Positions 37,901 through 49,555 of a stretch of DNA of 64,000 bases are shown in pieces. Below the pieces are notes generated by a model. The model saw nothing but the letters and a program-made list of their open reading frames with translations. It did not search any database and was not told where the DNA came from. The stretch comes from Selaginella tamariscina (lineage: Eukaryota; Streptophyta; Lycopodiopsida; Selaginellales; Selaginellaceae). How positions within the stretch are numbered: the stretch's first letter is position 1; each line of letters starts with the position of its first letter. A program made the position numbers and the translations under genes. The stretch is taken from assembly GCA_003024785.1 (NCBI GenBank), contig PUQB01000296.1, positions 396,507-460,506 on the forward strand. Direction: 5' to 3'.

Positions 37901-39881
37901 GAAAGGCAAAAAGGTGGAAAGGAGCAGGATCAGTGGTAAGTTCATGCATGGTAGTGGTAAGAACTCGGAGAGGAGAAGGAGGGAGCTGTGACTGAAAAAG
38001 AGGAAGGATCTTGGGGGTGGAACAAAAGTAGAGTAACAAAAGGAGGCAGGATTGGGAAAAACCTGTGTGGATGTTGACGAGTGTACAGGATTGGAAGAAT
38101 CCTGTACAGAAGTCCTGGTTGCACAGGAGTGAGGGAAGCCTGCGAGTGTGCTGACGAACCAACAGGAGGTGGATCCTGTTGAGGAGGAACCTTCGACACT
38201 GATACAGGATTGGAAGAACCCTGTACAGAAATCGCAAACTTACAGGAGTGGAGAGAGCATGCGATGTGCTGAGGAACTGACATGAGGTGAATCCTGTCGA
38301 GGAGTCTTCAATACTGATACAGGAACAGGCACGGTCAATCCTGTACTTGTACTGCCTCAGATACTAAGGATGTATCCTGCACGTAGGAGGTACAGGATTA
38401 GTTGTCGGAGAGGAAAACGTGAGCGTCCTAGCCCTAGTCGATCTGCGGATTTGCAACAACGAACCATGGCATGCCCAAAATGATGGGAGTGACCGAGTCT
38501 TGATCAAGTTGAAGGAAATTGAACAGTTGAATGTGCCATGACTGCAAGAGAGAGGTTCAGTAGCATGGGTAACTGCGCCAGAAGCAATAGACGCCCATCG
38601 GCCACCTCTACAGGAACTGCACGCTTCAACTTCACCACCGAAATGCCATGTTGAGTTGCAAAAGTGTCATCCATGAAACATGCATTTGCACAGTGTCTAA
38701 AGGGCAAACTCCTTGAGCTCTCGATTATTAAGATGAATGTGTATAGGAAACTTGAGTGATGAATGGTATGAGCAGCACCAATGGAGCCTGCACCTACGTC
38801 CAACTTCGCGGCTCCTAGACGAAGTGGACATTGAAGTTTTCCGACTGAACTTCAGCTTCAACTTCACGCGTCTTGAACTTCCTGGCTTTAATAGGACATT
38901 CTGCCACCTTGTGTCCTGCTCCACCACAATACAAGCATAGGTTCTCACTGTGACATTGCTTCTCAGCAGCGGAAAGGGGCCACGCTTGGATTTCTCAACC
39001 TCCATAGGAACTACTCCAGAAGGTGGTGCAGGAACATGTACCACAGCTACAGGATTGGTTTGCAGGAACTGCTGACGGGATCTTTCCTAACAATGCTCGA
39101 ACAAACGGTTGTCGCAACGAACAGCTTGTTGCATAATCTCGCTAATGTTTGGGCATCCGGTAACGTAAGAAGAAGGTCCTTCACGTCATCCCTCAACCCA
39201 AAACGGAAGTGTTCGATCAATACAGTCTCGTCCCATGGAATGTTCGTGCAAAGTTGCTGAAATTCGGATGCATAGACGGAAGCTGGTTGGATCCTTGAGT
39301 GAGCTTCGTAACTTCGTGCATGCGGAACGGTACTTATCAGGATCTCCAAAGCAGGCTTCAAAGGCAGCCACGAAACCTTCAAAGTCTTCCATCAATGGGT
39401 CGTCACGCTCCAGCAAGGGGCAACCCAAGCCCGTGGAGATCCACTTAGTAAGGATGCCAAAAGGCCAACCTTTTGTGCATCAGTCGAGTAGCGGCGTGGT
39501 TGCATGCGGATCAAGAGCCAGATCTGATTCAGGAAACCTTGGAAATGGCACGATTGCCACTGAACTTTTCTGGCATGCTAATCTTCGGACTCCGAGAAAA
39601 GTTCGATGAAGAAGGAACCACCAATGCCTGAGAGAGAGCCTGCGCAGCAGCCTTGGAGGATGCATCAGCAGCTGCATGTGCCGCATTGGTGGAACCTTGC
39701 AGATCGGTGACCACTTGTGCAAAGTGGCCAGCTCATGAAGCAACATTTGGTGCTCGCGTTGAAAGTGCTCAAAATCAGCCATGATCTATGAAAGAAAAAG
39801 GAGGAAAACAAAGGAAAAGAATCAAGGAAAAAAAAAAGGTAACTGGGAAACGGAGAGCTATGAAAGCAGTTACTATCAAAC

Positions 39882-40356
39882 TGTCAAGCCACGATCCAGG
39901 AACCAGGAAGAGAGTAGGATTCCAAGAACAAGGAAGGCTTGACTCAGGAGCAGGATAGAGAGCAGGACAGGATCCACGAGCAAGACTCAAGACAGGAAGG
40001 TGCAGGACAGGATCCAGGAACAAGACAGGAGCAGGACAGGATCCAGAGCGAGACAAGAGAAAGAACAAGAAGCAAGGAGCAAGACAAGAACAAGACAAAA
40101 CAAGATTGATCGTAGTAAGACTGGTGTTGATAGTAACTAATTGTACAACAATTAGTCGGAGCTTTTACTCACAACTCCAAGCTAATCTGGTCATGAGTCT
40201 AATCTAGTCATGAGTCTAATCTAGTCATGAGCTAAGAATAGTGACCCTTATCCTCTAGGCATATCCTGTAGCATATCTTGAGGTATATCCTGTAACTCGT
40301 ATCCTGTATCCTATATCCTGTATCCGAAATCCTGCATCCTGTATCAGGTTGTGACA
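39882..40356 (-). repeat. 5' LTR of TE-3 with a self-complementary flank
   Basis: 475 bases. Just inside it, at about 39866-39879, lies CAGTTACTATCAA on the plus strand. No tRNA-type TGG primer site follows the LTR. Instead the flank is complementary, in the sense strand, to a 12-13 base segment of the LTR itself (TTGATAGTAACT on the plus strand at about 40127-40138, and with one more base in the other LTR). Confidence 0.75.
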
Positions 40357-41094
40357 GGCGGCACAATAGAGGGTTGTGCCTTGATACAAGCTAGAGCTTG
40401 CACCGGGAGAAGAGTAATGAGTTTAGTTATGAACCCATGAACCCTCACTCCTATATACTCTACCTTATTTATGTGACGGAGCCCCCCCTCTTTTCCTGAA
40501 TGTGTAAGTGGGCTGGCACTAAATTAGCTAGCCCCTCATTAAGTTAATGAGAGAGTGTTTAACTTAGCCTAACTTTAACCCTAAAACCCTACCCAAGGGG
40601 GTGGGGGTTTTCAGGACGTGGTTAGGGTAACCCTCAAAATTGAGGGTGGGTTTTTAGAAGGTAAGTGCTACCTTTGCTTAGAGTTTCTCGCGACATCTAA
40701 AGATAGCCGGCCGGACTACCCCTAAACACCTAAGTGCACTAAGCAGGGCTGTTTGTCACTACATCTAGGGTCCGTCAATATAGTACAGTAGGTAACAACA
40801 ATTAACCTCCAAAGTGAAGGGTTGAGTCATAGTAAAAACTATGACATGTTGGGTTCCTAATTCGGGTTACTTTACCAGATTCTGTGGGGTTTCCAAAAGA
40901 GGAGATTCCAGGGTTGGCACATGGCAAGTCGCCTTTGTGGCACCAGGTAAGACTCTAACAAGGACACATCCATGTCTTTGTCCAATTGTGGGCATGGGAT
41001 CTTGGCTAACAGGTTCTCTTACTAAGTTCCTAAAGGTTCATAGAGAATGGGGGTTCTAGAGTTAGCATTTGAGAGTCATGTTTGTGGCAACTAG

Positions 41095-42785
41095 TGTCAT
41101 AGTTTTTACTATGACTCGACCCTTTCCTTTGGAGTTGATTGTTATTACCTACTGTACTATGTTAATGAACCCTAGATGTAGTGAGAAATAGCCCTGCTTA
41201 GTGCACTTAGGTTTTAGAGATAGTCCGTTTGACTGTCTTAAATATCGCGAGAAACTCTAAGCAAAGGTAGCACTTACCTTTTAGAAAACTCTTACCCTCA
41301 TTTTCTGTGTCTTGGTTAGGTTAATGGTTAGTTCCAGTGAGTTCGGCATGTTGGATATGTTTAGAAATACCCCTAGGTTTGACAGGTTAGGGTTTAGGGG
41401 TCAATGGATAACTCACCAAGTATATTCCCTCTGGGAATGAGATTCTGTGCCAGCCCACTTATGTAAACAGGAAAACGGGGGGGGGGGCTTTGTCACATAA
41501 ATAAAGTAGAGTATGTGTAGGAGAGCTCTTGGGGTTCATGATTGAGTTCGTTACTCTTCTGCTGGTGCAAGCTCTAGTTTGTGTCGTTAAGGTGCAACCC
41601 TCTGTTGTGTCGCCTCAAATTCCAGATAATAGGGTACGTCCCACCTTCGGGGTAGCCTACCCTTAATGTTGGCGAATCCATGCTTGGGAGGCCATGTCGG
41701 ACTATTCATTCCAAGAGGCAGAGGTAGAGGCTTGTCTCCAGCCTTCTCCTCCATGTCAAGCTAGGTGTAGCACTCACGCCCAAGCAAGGCACATTTGTGT
41801 CCTTGTCCAACTGTGGGCGTGGGATCTTGTTTGACAGGTTCATGTTACCTAGTTCCTTAGGGTTCACTAAGGGGTTCTAGAGTTGGCATTTAGGAGCCAC
41901 GTTTGTGGCACTTGGTGTAACTCTTGAATCTAAGGGCTATGGCATGATAGCCCACACCGTGGAAGGTAGTGTCACATGGAGATGTGACACTAGACTAGAT
42001 GTCACATGATACAATGCCCGAGGCACGCCCTTTGGGGTTGTGTCATGGGCTTGTCGCAAAGGGGTTGGATACTTTAACAAATAGGCATGCTTGTGCTTGC
42101 ACTAGGGTGCTAAACCTTGGGCATATGCTCAAGGGAGGTTAGGTCTCGTAACTAGGTGCGCTTTGGCACACTTAGCTAGGGGAGTGTTCTCCTTGGAATC
42201 CAGGGGTTGAACCACCTAAGCTTGTTAACATAAGCCCTTTCGTGGGGCACTCGCAAGGTCATGTACTTAGGGTTATCCAAACCTAGCCTTAGGGAGTTTG
42301 CTTAGCAAGAACACTCGTGTCTGCCTACGGCGCACACTCGTGTCCTCACTAAGTACTAACCCTAGGTCTAGGCTATGACTTGGCCACTCAAACCCTTAGG
42401 GGTTAGTCATGGTTCAAGGTACCCTTTGTCGCCTTAAAGGGTTGTACTCCCGGATGAAGGTGATTCCTCAAGGGGTAAGTGACGATGCCTTAGCTCTGTC
42501 ATGGGGGTATGTGTGAGACACATCTCCTTTGTGGGGTTAGGGCATGAGCCTGTCTAGGTCTACTGGGACAAAGTCTATTCGGGTTATCCTTTAGGGTTCA
42601 AAGGATGGTCATTCTAGGGGACTTAGGGTAGGACTCTAAGTCTTTTGCCTAGCTGGGCCTCTTGAGTCAGACTTTTAGGGTTATCTTGGAAGACTTAGCG
42701 TTACTCACACATGGTGATGACACCGGATGGCCACTTGGCAGCCACGTGTTGCCACGTGTTGGCCCTTCGGGTTACAACTTTAACA
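41095..42785 (+). mobile_element. S4: family-S repeat inserted in S1
   Basis: It starts TGTCATAGTTTTTACTATG and ends ACTTTAACA, ~1.69 kb, uninterrupted. Flanks ACTAG (41090-41094) and CCTAG (42786-42790) fit a 5-bp duplication with one change. The host S1 sequence resumes exactly at TGTAACACTTGAATC. Confidence 0.85.
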
Positions 42786-43803
42786 CCTAGTGTAACACTT
42801 GAATCTAAAGAGGCTATGGCATGATAGGTCACATCTTGGGAAATAATGTCACATGGAGATGTGACACTAGGGTGGATGGCACATGGTACAATGATTGAGG
42901 CATGCTCTTTGGGGTGTGTCATGAGTTTGTCGCCAAGGGGTTGGATACTATAGCACACATGCATGCTTGTACTTGCACCAGGGTGCTAAGCCTTGGGCAT
43001 TAACTCAAGGAAGGTTAAGTCTCGTAACTAGGTGTGCTTTTGGCACACTTGGCTAGGGGGTGTTTTCCTTGAGATTTAGGGGTTGAACAACCTAAGCTTG
43101 TTAGCATGAGCCCTTTCGTGAGGAATTCGCAAGGTCTTGTACTTAGGATTATTCAAACCTAACCTTAAGGAGTTTGCTTAGCAAAACACTCATGTCCTCT
43201 ACAGCGCACACTTGTGTTCTCACTAAGTACTAGCCCTAGGTCTAGGCTATGACTTGGCCACTCAAACCCTTAGGGGTTAGTCGTGGTTTAGGGTACTTCT
43301 TATCACCCTATAGGGGTGTACTCCCAGATGAGGGTGATTCCTTAAGGGGTAAGTGATTAATGCCTTAACTCTGTAATGGGGGTATGTGTGAGACACGTCT
43401 CCTTGATGAGGTTAGGGCATGAGCTTATCTAGGTCTCCTAGGGCAGAGTCCTAAAGTCTTGCCCTTTGGGGTTTGAGGGATAGTCATTCTAAGGGACTTA
43501 GGGTAGGACCCTAAGTCTCATGCCTATTTGGGCATTTGAGTCATACTCTTAGGGTTTTCTTAGAAAGACTCAGCATTGCTCACATAGGTGATGACACCGG
43601 ATGGCCTCTTGGCAGCCACGTGTTACCACGTGTTGACCCTTCGAGTTAAAACTTTGACAATGTATCTCTTTAAGGACCAACTTCTGGTGGATATTGTACA
43701 ACATCACTTAAAAATATTTAACTTTTCGTTAAAAGATGTGTATGTATGCCAAATGTGCACCAATGTTTGACATGCATGGAAAATAGAACAAGGGTTTACT
43801 TAC

Positions 43804-44990
43804 CTTGTCTTTTGATTGGCAAAGCAGATTTCCCACAATGTCCTTCGGAAGGATGTATAGCTCATATAAACCTCCATCTATGAGTTTTGAGTTAGGTGCA
43901 TATATGTATATATCATGGGTTCCTTATGTATATATAATGCGGATAACATAATGTCCACAATCATAGACATCACACTATGATAAAAAGCTATGATATGAGT
44001 ATATGTTTACACTTCCATACGAAGTAGATGGTATATGACACTCTCTCTTTGGTGGGTGATTCAAACTTGGGTCCTAATAGAGAAAAACAGCGATTCCAAT
44101 GAGATTACATGACATGTCATTTGGAACTTGGTTCACTCCTGGAGTTTGAATCGCAATCCTAATAAATTACCAGTCAAGAATTCAACATAATATGAATATG
44201 AGTGTATATGAATTATATCAAGAAAAAGAAGTTCTTACCTTCGAAGTCAAGTAGTCATAAATTCACAAATGAACTGTGTAGGCTGGCCATTTGCACTGGA
44301 GCTTAAAGATCTAACAAAATAACATCCACTTATAAGCAGGTACGCTACTATATTACTTGCAGTATGTAAGATTTACATAGATGATAAACTAGTTTATGTA
44401 ACACAGACACGTATTATGTGATATGTGGATCCATAACATATTAGTACATCTTGTATATATATAGATGCTTTAGATATATGGCAATCCTATGGTTAAACAT
44501 ATACCATTATGTTGTCATGTCCAGCTACAAGAAGGTTCATTTCCGGATGAATGAACAAAAATCTAGAAATGGTCGTGCTCTCTATGAAACATGTGCAAAG
44601 CTTGACATTTTCCCATATCCCAGATTTGTATGGTCTTGATCTACAAAAATATTTATGTACAGCTATATACAAGTGCATATTTAACAGACGTAGATAATAT
44701 ATACAGATGCATGAACACACATATATACATGTATATATTGATAGATTACCTGCTTCTCAATGAGAGCTAACTTGAGCAATGGTTATAGTCTTCATCTTGC
44801 CATTTTGGTCCAGGCAGTACACTTTGTCCCCGACAACACCTCCTTGGCCAATGGTGGGATTAATCCCACCGCCTTCTTCTTGCCCTCCAAGACCACAAGT
44901 AGGATTTATCTTGTTGAACCTTGTTGCCCTTCAAAGCCTAGTATTTCGAGTTCTCCTAGGCAAACACAAAAAATTGAAACAACATAAATA
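43804..44990 (-). pseudogene. Coatomer alpha subunit (alpha-COP) pseudo-exons
   Basis: Minus-strand blocks match plant alpha-COP. 44640-44505 reads IKTIQIWDMGKCQ and REHDHF, then (other frame) HPEMNLLVAGHDN, the last WD40 blade and the HPEMNLLAAGHD hallmark. 44310-44239 resembles FKLERERPAYTV and ends at a GT donor. 43877-43804 reads DGGLYELYILPKD and ends GACAAG|GTAAG. About 44860-44760 reads VYCLDQNGKMKTITI, like the later CLDRDGKNKAI segment, but it lies upstream of the WD40 exon, so order is disturbed. In-frame stops at HDHF and after TVHL, plus a frame change, show decay. Functional alpha-COP is the ~1200-residue COPI vesicle-coat scaffold; only small parts remain. Splice sites are kept, so this is not a processed copy. 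Confidence 0.7.
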
Positions 44991-45000
44991 TCAAAACTAA

Positions 45001-45560
45001 AACTATATAAACATATAATATGACTATTTGAAGCAATTTTAATCTTTGATAGATATTAAGATTCATCTAATCAAGTCACTTAGTGGTGTACAATTCCAAA
45101 TTCTTTCATCACTTTTTTATAACACACGAACTTTGAGTGATGAAACTGACAGTTATTCATTCTCTTTTTTGAGAATACATCACATGTTTTTATCAAGATA
45201 AATAATATATTAATATGGTTGATTCATGAATACAAAGTATTCATGAGACATTTTGAAAACTGAAAAGGTTATGATAATATTATTATAATATGTAAATAAA
45301 CTTATCGTGATCTTTTAGTTCCTTAAATTGTCTGCTATTCGAACTATTCAACACAAATTAATATCTTATTCACCTTGATAAAAATGTGTGTTATATCAAT
45401 AAAGAATGAGAGACTAAACAAGCAAGAAGACTTAATAGTGTTTTCTTGGTCGACATATTAGAGGTTATTATCACATACATTGTACATATATATTTGTAAC
45501 TATTGTGACTTTCGACCTATGCATTCAAGCATGATAATCATAAAGTGGGTTCATGGGATA
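45001..45560. other. AT-rich spacer
   Basis: No gene or element end is identified. A 5' LTR for TE-4 might be expected here but none is recognised. Confidence 0.4.
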
Positions 45561-46146
45561 CGTTTTTTTCAAACCTTTGAAACTACCTTCGGCAATCTTG
45601 ACCGTGAATGCACAGTAGTAACTAAGCTTTGATGACTACGACAAGGTTCTTGTGCAACATCCGAATATGCTTCTGATTTCCGATTACTTTCATGCGACAT
45701 CAACTGGGGCGACGCTGCCCTCCGTGATTAGTTTAGAGAAGATCTTTGTGACAATGTCAAGGATTTCGTGCTCATTCTCGAGGACCCAGATTCTCTGAAC
45801 AAAGTTATTGCTCAGGCAGTTTGTTACAACAATCAACTTTTTGAGCAACGTCAAAAGAAACGTTCTTGACAAGTATTTCGTACTCCAACTCCAATAGTGC
45901 AAGAGCCATCGGCCACTCTTATTTCTGATGCCAAACTGATGCTCATGGATGTTCTTCAACCATGAGAGCCACTTGTATAAGCCAAGCGACAACAACATCT
46001 TCAAGCAAACTTGTATTTATATTGTGGTAAGGATGGACAAAGAATTGCTAAGTGCTCAAATTGACAACGAATTCAAGGTGGATGGTCCCTCGGTTGAGTC
46101 AAGAAATGAGGAGGTTTAGTCTGAATAGGAGCATTTCAATTGGACC

Positions 46147-46392
46147 TGTTATGACCTGTATAACGAATCAAAGAATATTCCCCATAAAGGTATAAGTTAG
46201 AATATTCCCAAAAGGTTATACATAGATCTAGAAGAATCTAAAAAGGATATAGATTTAAGGTATAAAAGGGAATTAGGAGAGCACCCTAATTTTGGAAGCC
46301 CTTTGGAGAGCAGCGTGTGGAGACTAAAGACAGCTCGAGGGAGGTCGAGTGGTTTTGTGAGGGTCTCTAATTTGTACGTAATGTGCCTAACA
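46147..46392 (+). repeat. 5' LTR of TE-5
   Basis: 246 bases with TG...CA ends. A 'gtataaaag' TATA-like box lies near 46260. The partner at 51432-51730 is 53 bases longer, the excess being an AT-rich block. Confidence 0.88.
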
Positions 46393-49300
46393 ATTTGGTA
46401 TCGGAGGCATGTTCGAGATGAGTGACCGGTGGGAAGGAGAGTATAATGCCACTTGCGTGGAGATGTTGGACACTGAAAGACAAATTGTCCAAGAAGGAAC
46501 AAGCCCAAGGGCAAAAGTTTTAATGGCAATAGGACAAGACACCTAAGGAGCTTCAAGAGATGGAGCGTGAGAGGAGCACAAGGGAGACTTCTTTAAACCA
46601 CAAGGTAAATTTCTATTTGTTCTTGCTCAACAGGTAAACTGCATGGCACGAGAGGAGCCACATACATTGTGGTGGAGGGACGACTTGGTGAGTATCTAGT
46701 GCAAATCCTCGTGGATAGCAAGTGATAACTTTGTGTCAACAAAGTTAGTGCAGGAATGCAGCTTGCCCACGAAGACTGTGCCTCAATATGAGATTGAAGG
46801 CTCAACTACTATCACACAAAGCGAATGCTTGTGTGGAGGAGTTACAGCTGAGGTTGGCAAAACCCAGCTAGTGGAGACTTTCTTTCTTGAAGAGCTATTG
46901 TGGTGGATCTCATCCTTGGGATGAACTGGTTGGAGCGTGTGGATCCTAAGATCTAGTGGAGCACCAAGCGCTTGAAGCTTGAGTACGATGAAGTGAAAGA
47001 TACTTGGTTTGGAACAAAGCTTGAGTCTTCAAACAAGTTCTTCTACTGTCACCTCAAGCGAAGTTGCTGTGCAAGTTGTCCTTGAGGAGTTTGCTAACAT
47101 CTTCCTTCTGAACTACCCATGGCTTACCACCTACAAGAGGTGTGGAGCATGAGATTGTGTTGGAACCGGGTACTAAAGCCATTTATCATAGCCGTTCTAA
47201 CTAGCCATGTTGAGGAGTAAGAGGTTAAGAGACAAGTGATGGAGCTATTGGAATATGGCTTCATACAACCGAGCAAGTCTCCATTTGGTGCACCATATTG
47301 CTTGTCAGGAAGAAAGATGGCACCATGAGGATGTGCATAGACTACAGAGCTCTAACAAGCAAACAGTGAAGGACAGGATGCCCATGCCACGTGTGGATAC
47401 TATCATGGATCATCTCGGTGGAGCCAGAGTGTTCACCAAGATAGATTTGTAGTGGGTATCATCAGATTGCTGTGAAGGAGGCAGATATCTACAAAACTGC
47501 TTTCAACACTAGCTTTGGGCATTTTGAGTTCACTGTTATGCCATTTGGCTTAACAAATGCCCCAGCCACATTCACTCGGTTGATGACTGAGGTGTTTTGG
47601 TGACTACTTGCATGACTTTGTGGAGATCTTCCTCGACGATATTCTTATTTACAGTAAGAATATGAAGGAGCATGTGGAGCATTTGTGGAGAGTTCTTCAA
47701 TTGCTGAGGAGAACAAGCTCTATGCAAAGAAGAGCAAATGTGCATTTGCTCAGTGCGAAGTGGAGTATTTGGGTCACATTGTGACGCCAAGTGGAGTGAA
47801 GACTGATCCACAGAAGGTGGCAGTGGTGGAGCAATGGCCAGTTCCTAGCAATGCACAAGAGTTACGGAGTTTCTTGGGCATGGCTGGTTATTACGGCGGT
47901 ATGTCAAGGATTATGCCAAGAAAGCTTCTCCGTTAACTAGGTTGCTAAGGAAGGACGTTCCCTTTGCATGGAGTGCTTCAGAAGAGCAGTTTCCAAGCTT
48001 TGAAACAAGCTTTGGTACGTGCACCAGTTTTATGTATTGCAGATCCCTCTAAGCCTTATGAGGTATCGTGTGATGCAAGTGGAGTGGCCATTGGAGCTGT
48101 ACTTATGCAAGAGGGAAGGCCTATTGCTTATGAGAGTCGTACTTTGAATCCTGCAGAGCAACGGTACTCAACGAGCAAGTGGCTATTGTTAATGCATTAC
48201 GAGTTTGGAGGCACTATCTTTATGGTGCAAGTTTAAGCCTTTGGTGTATCTGTTCACACAAAAGAGTTAAACTCTCGGCAAGCTCGCTGGATGGTTAAGC
48301 TCATGGAGTTTGGCGAATTTCCTATTGAGCATGCGCAGGAAAGCTAACGTGGTGGCAGATGCTTTGTCACGCGTTAGGAGAGCCACAGTGGGAGAATTAA
48401 ACACGCTTATGTAATGCATTAACAAGGACGGTCAGTGAGTTTAGCCAAGTAGTTCAACATGCTCAAGCACAAGACCGAGGTGCAGGAGCTCAAGGACAGC
48501 TAGAGCCACCATTCTCATTTCAGGATGGGGTTTTGTACTACAATGGCCGTGTGTACCTTCCTCGTGTGGACCATTTGATCAACCAGGTACTATATTTTCA
48601 TCATGATGCCCGGAGGCTGGTCATTTTGGGGGAGGAAAACGTATGAGTTGATCAAGAGGAGGTTCTACTGGAGGAATATGAAAGCTGATATCATAGAGTA
48701 CTGCAGGACTTGTGACAAGTGTCAGCAAGTAAAGGTGCCCAGGGAGAAACCAGGTGGGCTATTAGTACCATTGCCTATTCCAGACAGGCGATGGGGCAGT
48801 ATCTCTATGGACTTTGTCACCCATTTGCCAAGGACACAGAGGCAGAATGAACAGGTGTGGGTCATTGTGGACAGGTTGACAAAGTTTGTCAAGTTAGTTC
48901 CCTTGGGGAAGAATGTGAATGCATCCGAGCTGGCTACGATGTATTTACAACATGTATTTCCTATCCACGGATTTCCAATGATATTGTAAGTGATAGGGAC
49001 TCCAAGTTCACTTCTAGCTTTTGGAGAGGCTTTTCTAAGTGCATAAAGTGAAGCTAAGCTGTGTAGTGGAGACCCAAAACAAATGGGCAAACAGAGAGGG
49101 TAAACCAACTTCTAGAAGATACGCTGAGGTGCGCTATCAACTAGAAAAAAGGCTAGTGGGATAAGTATATTTCATTACTTGAATTTGCTTATAATAATAG
49201 CCAACACAATGGAATTGGAATGAGTCCGTACTATGCTATGTTTGACAGCATCCCAAGATAGCTTTTGATGGATTAGCAAGTAAGAAGGCCCAAGGCAACA

Positions 49301-49555
49301 TGGATGAGGAAGTTAAAGATTAAGTGTTGCTTGAGAATATTCAAGTTTGTGTAAGAAGAACTTACAAGCAGCTCAGAGCCGAGCTATTAAATGAGCATAG
49401 AAGCTTCTGAGAGTTCCAGGTGGGAGATTATGTATATCTCCGAGTGGTATTTACCACACATGCAAGGCGGAACACTATTGTGGCCTTACAGAAGGGATGC
49501 AATGATAAGTTGTCTCCTAGGTACTCAAATCCTTATAAGATTTCTGGAGCATATC

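Larger units (their letters stand above)
34393..40356 (-). mobile_element. TE-3: chromodomain Ty3/gypsy retrotransposon with both LTRs
   Basis: This 5.96-kb element is read on the minus strand and flanked by a perfect target duplication GGCGG (34388-34392 and 40357-40361). The 5' LTR is 40356-39882 and the 3' LTR 34901-34393. Parts: gag from about 39.78 kb with a zinc knuckle (CLYCGGAGHKVAEC) near 38.92 kb; protease about 38.7-38.5 kb; reverse transcriptase about 37.63-37.25 kb ([14 protein letters not shown]); RNase H about 37.0-36.6 kb; integrase about 36.2-35.3 kb (GYHPQTDGQSKRT; LGPYRIV); chromodomain about 35.10-34.96 kb (YLVDWKGYLPTDRTWE). Order and chromodomain place it among chromoviruses. 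It is broken, with roughly ten or more breaks. It is the innermost and so youngest member of its nest. Confidence 0.92.
33228..40846 (-). mobile_element. S3: family-S repeat inside S2, host of TE-3
   Basis: In inverted orientation it starts TGTCAGAGTTTAACCC and ends AGTAAAAACTATGACA. Flanks GGTTG (33223-33227) and TGTTG (40847-40851) fit a 5-bp duplication with one change. Arms are 33228-34392 and 40362-40846, ~1.65 kb joined. It contains the hairpin GTGTCACAT-CTCT-ATGTGACAC near 34034 and the telomere-like CCCTAA cluster near 40.57 kb. Confidence 0.85.
32388..40960 (+). mobile_element. S2: short, divergent family-S subtype inside S1
   Basis: It starts TGTCATAG and ends GACTCTAACA. A perfect 5-bp duplication AGGAC flanks it (32383-32387 and 40961-40965). 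Arms are 32388-33227 and about 40852-40960, so the repeat itself is only ~0.95 kb. Its first ~600 bases match family S; after about 32990 the sequence is unrelated to the other copies. S3 interrupts it. Confidence 0.82.
31633..43659 (+). mobile_element. S1: outermost family-S repeat, host of a nest
   Basis: It starts TGTCATAG and ends ACTTTGACA. A perfect 5-bp target duplication ATGTA flanks it (31628-31632 and 43660-43664). Its own sequence is in three arms: 31633-32387, about 40966-41094 and about 42791-43659. These are separated by the insertion of S2 (with S3 and TE-3 inside) and of S4. Joined length is ~1.75 kb, as in the uninterrupted copies S5 and S6. It is non-coding and must be the oldest layer of this nest. 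Confidence 0.88.
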
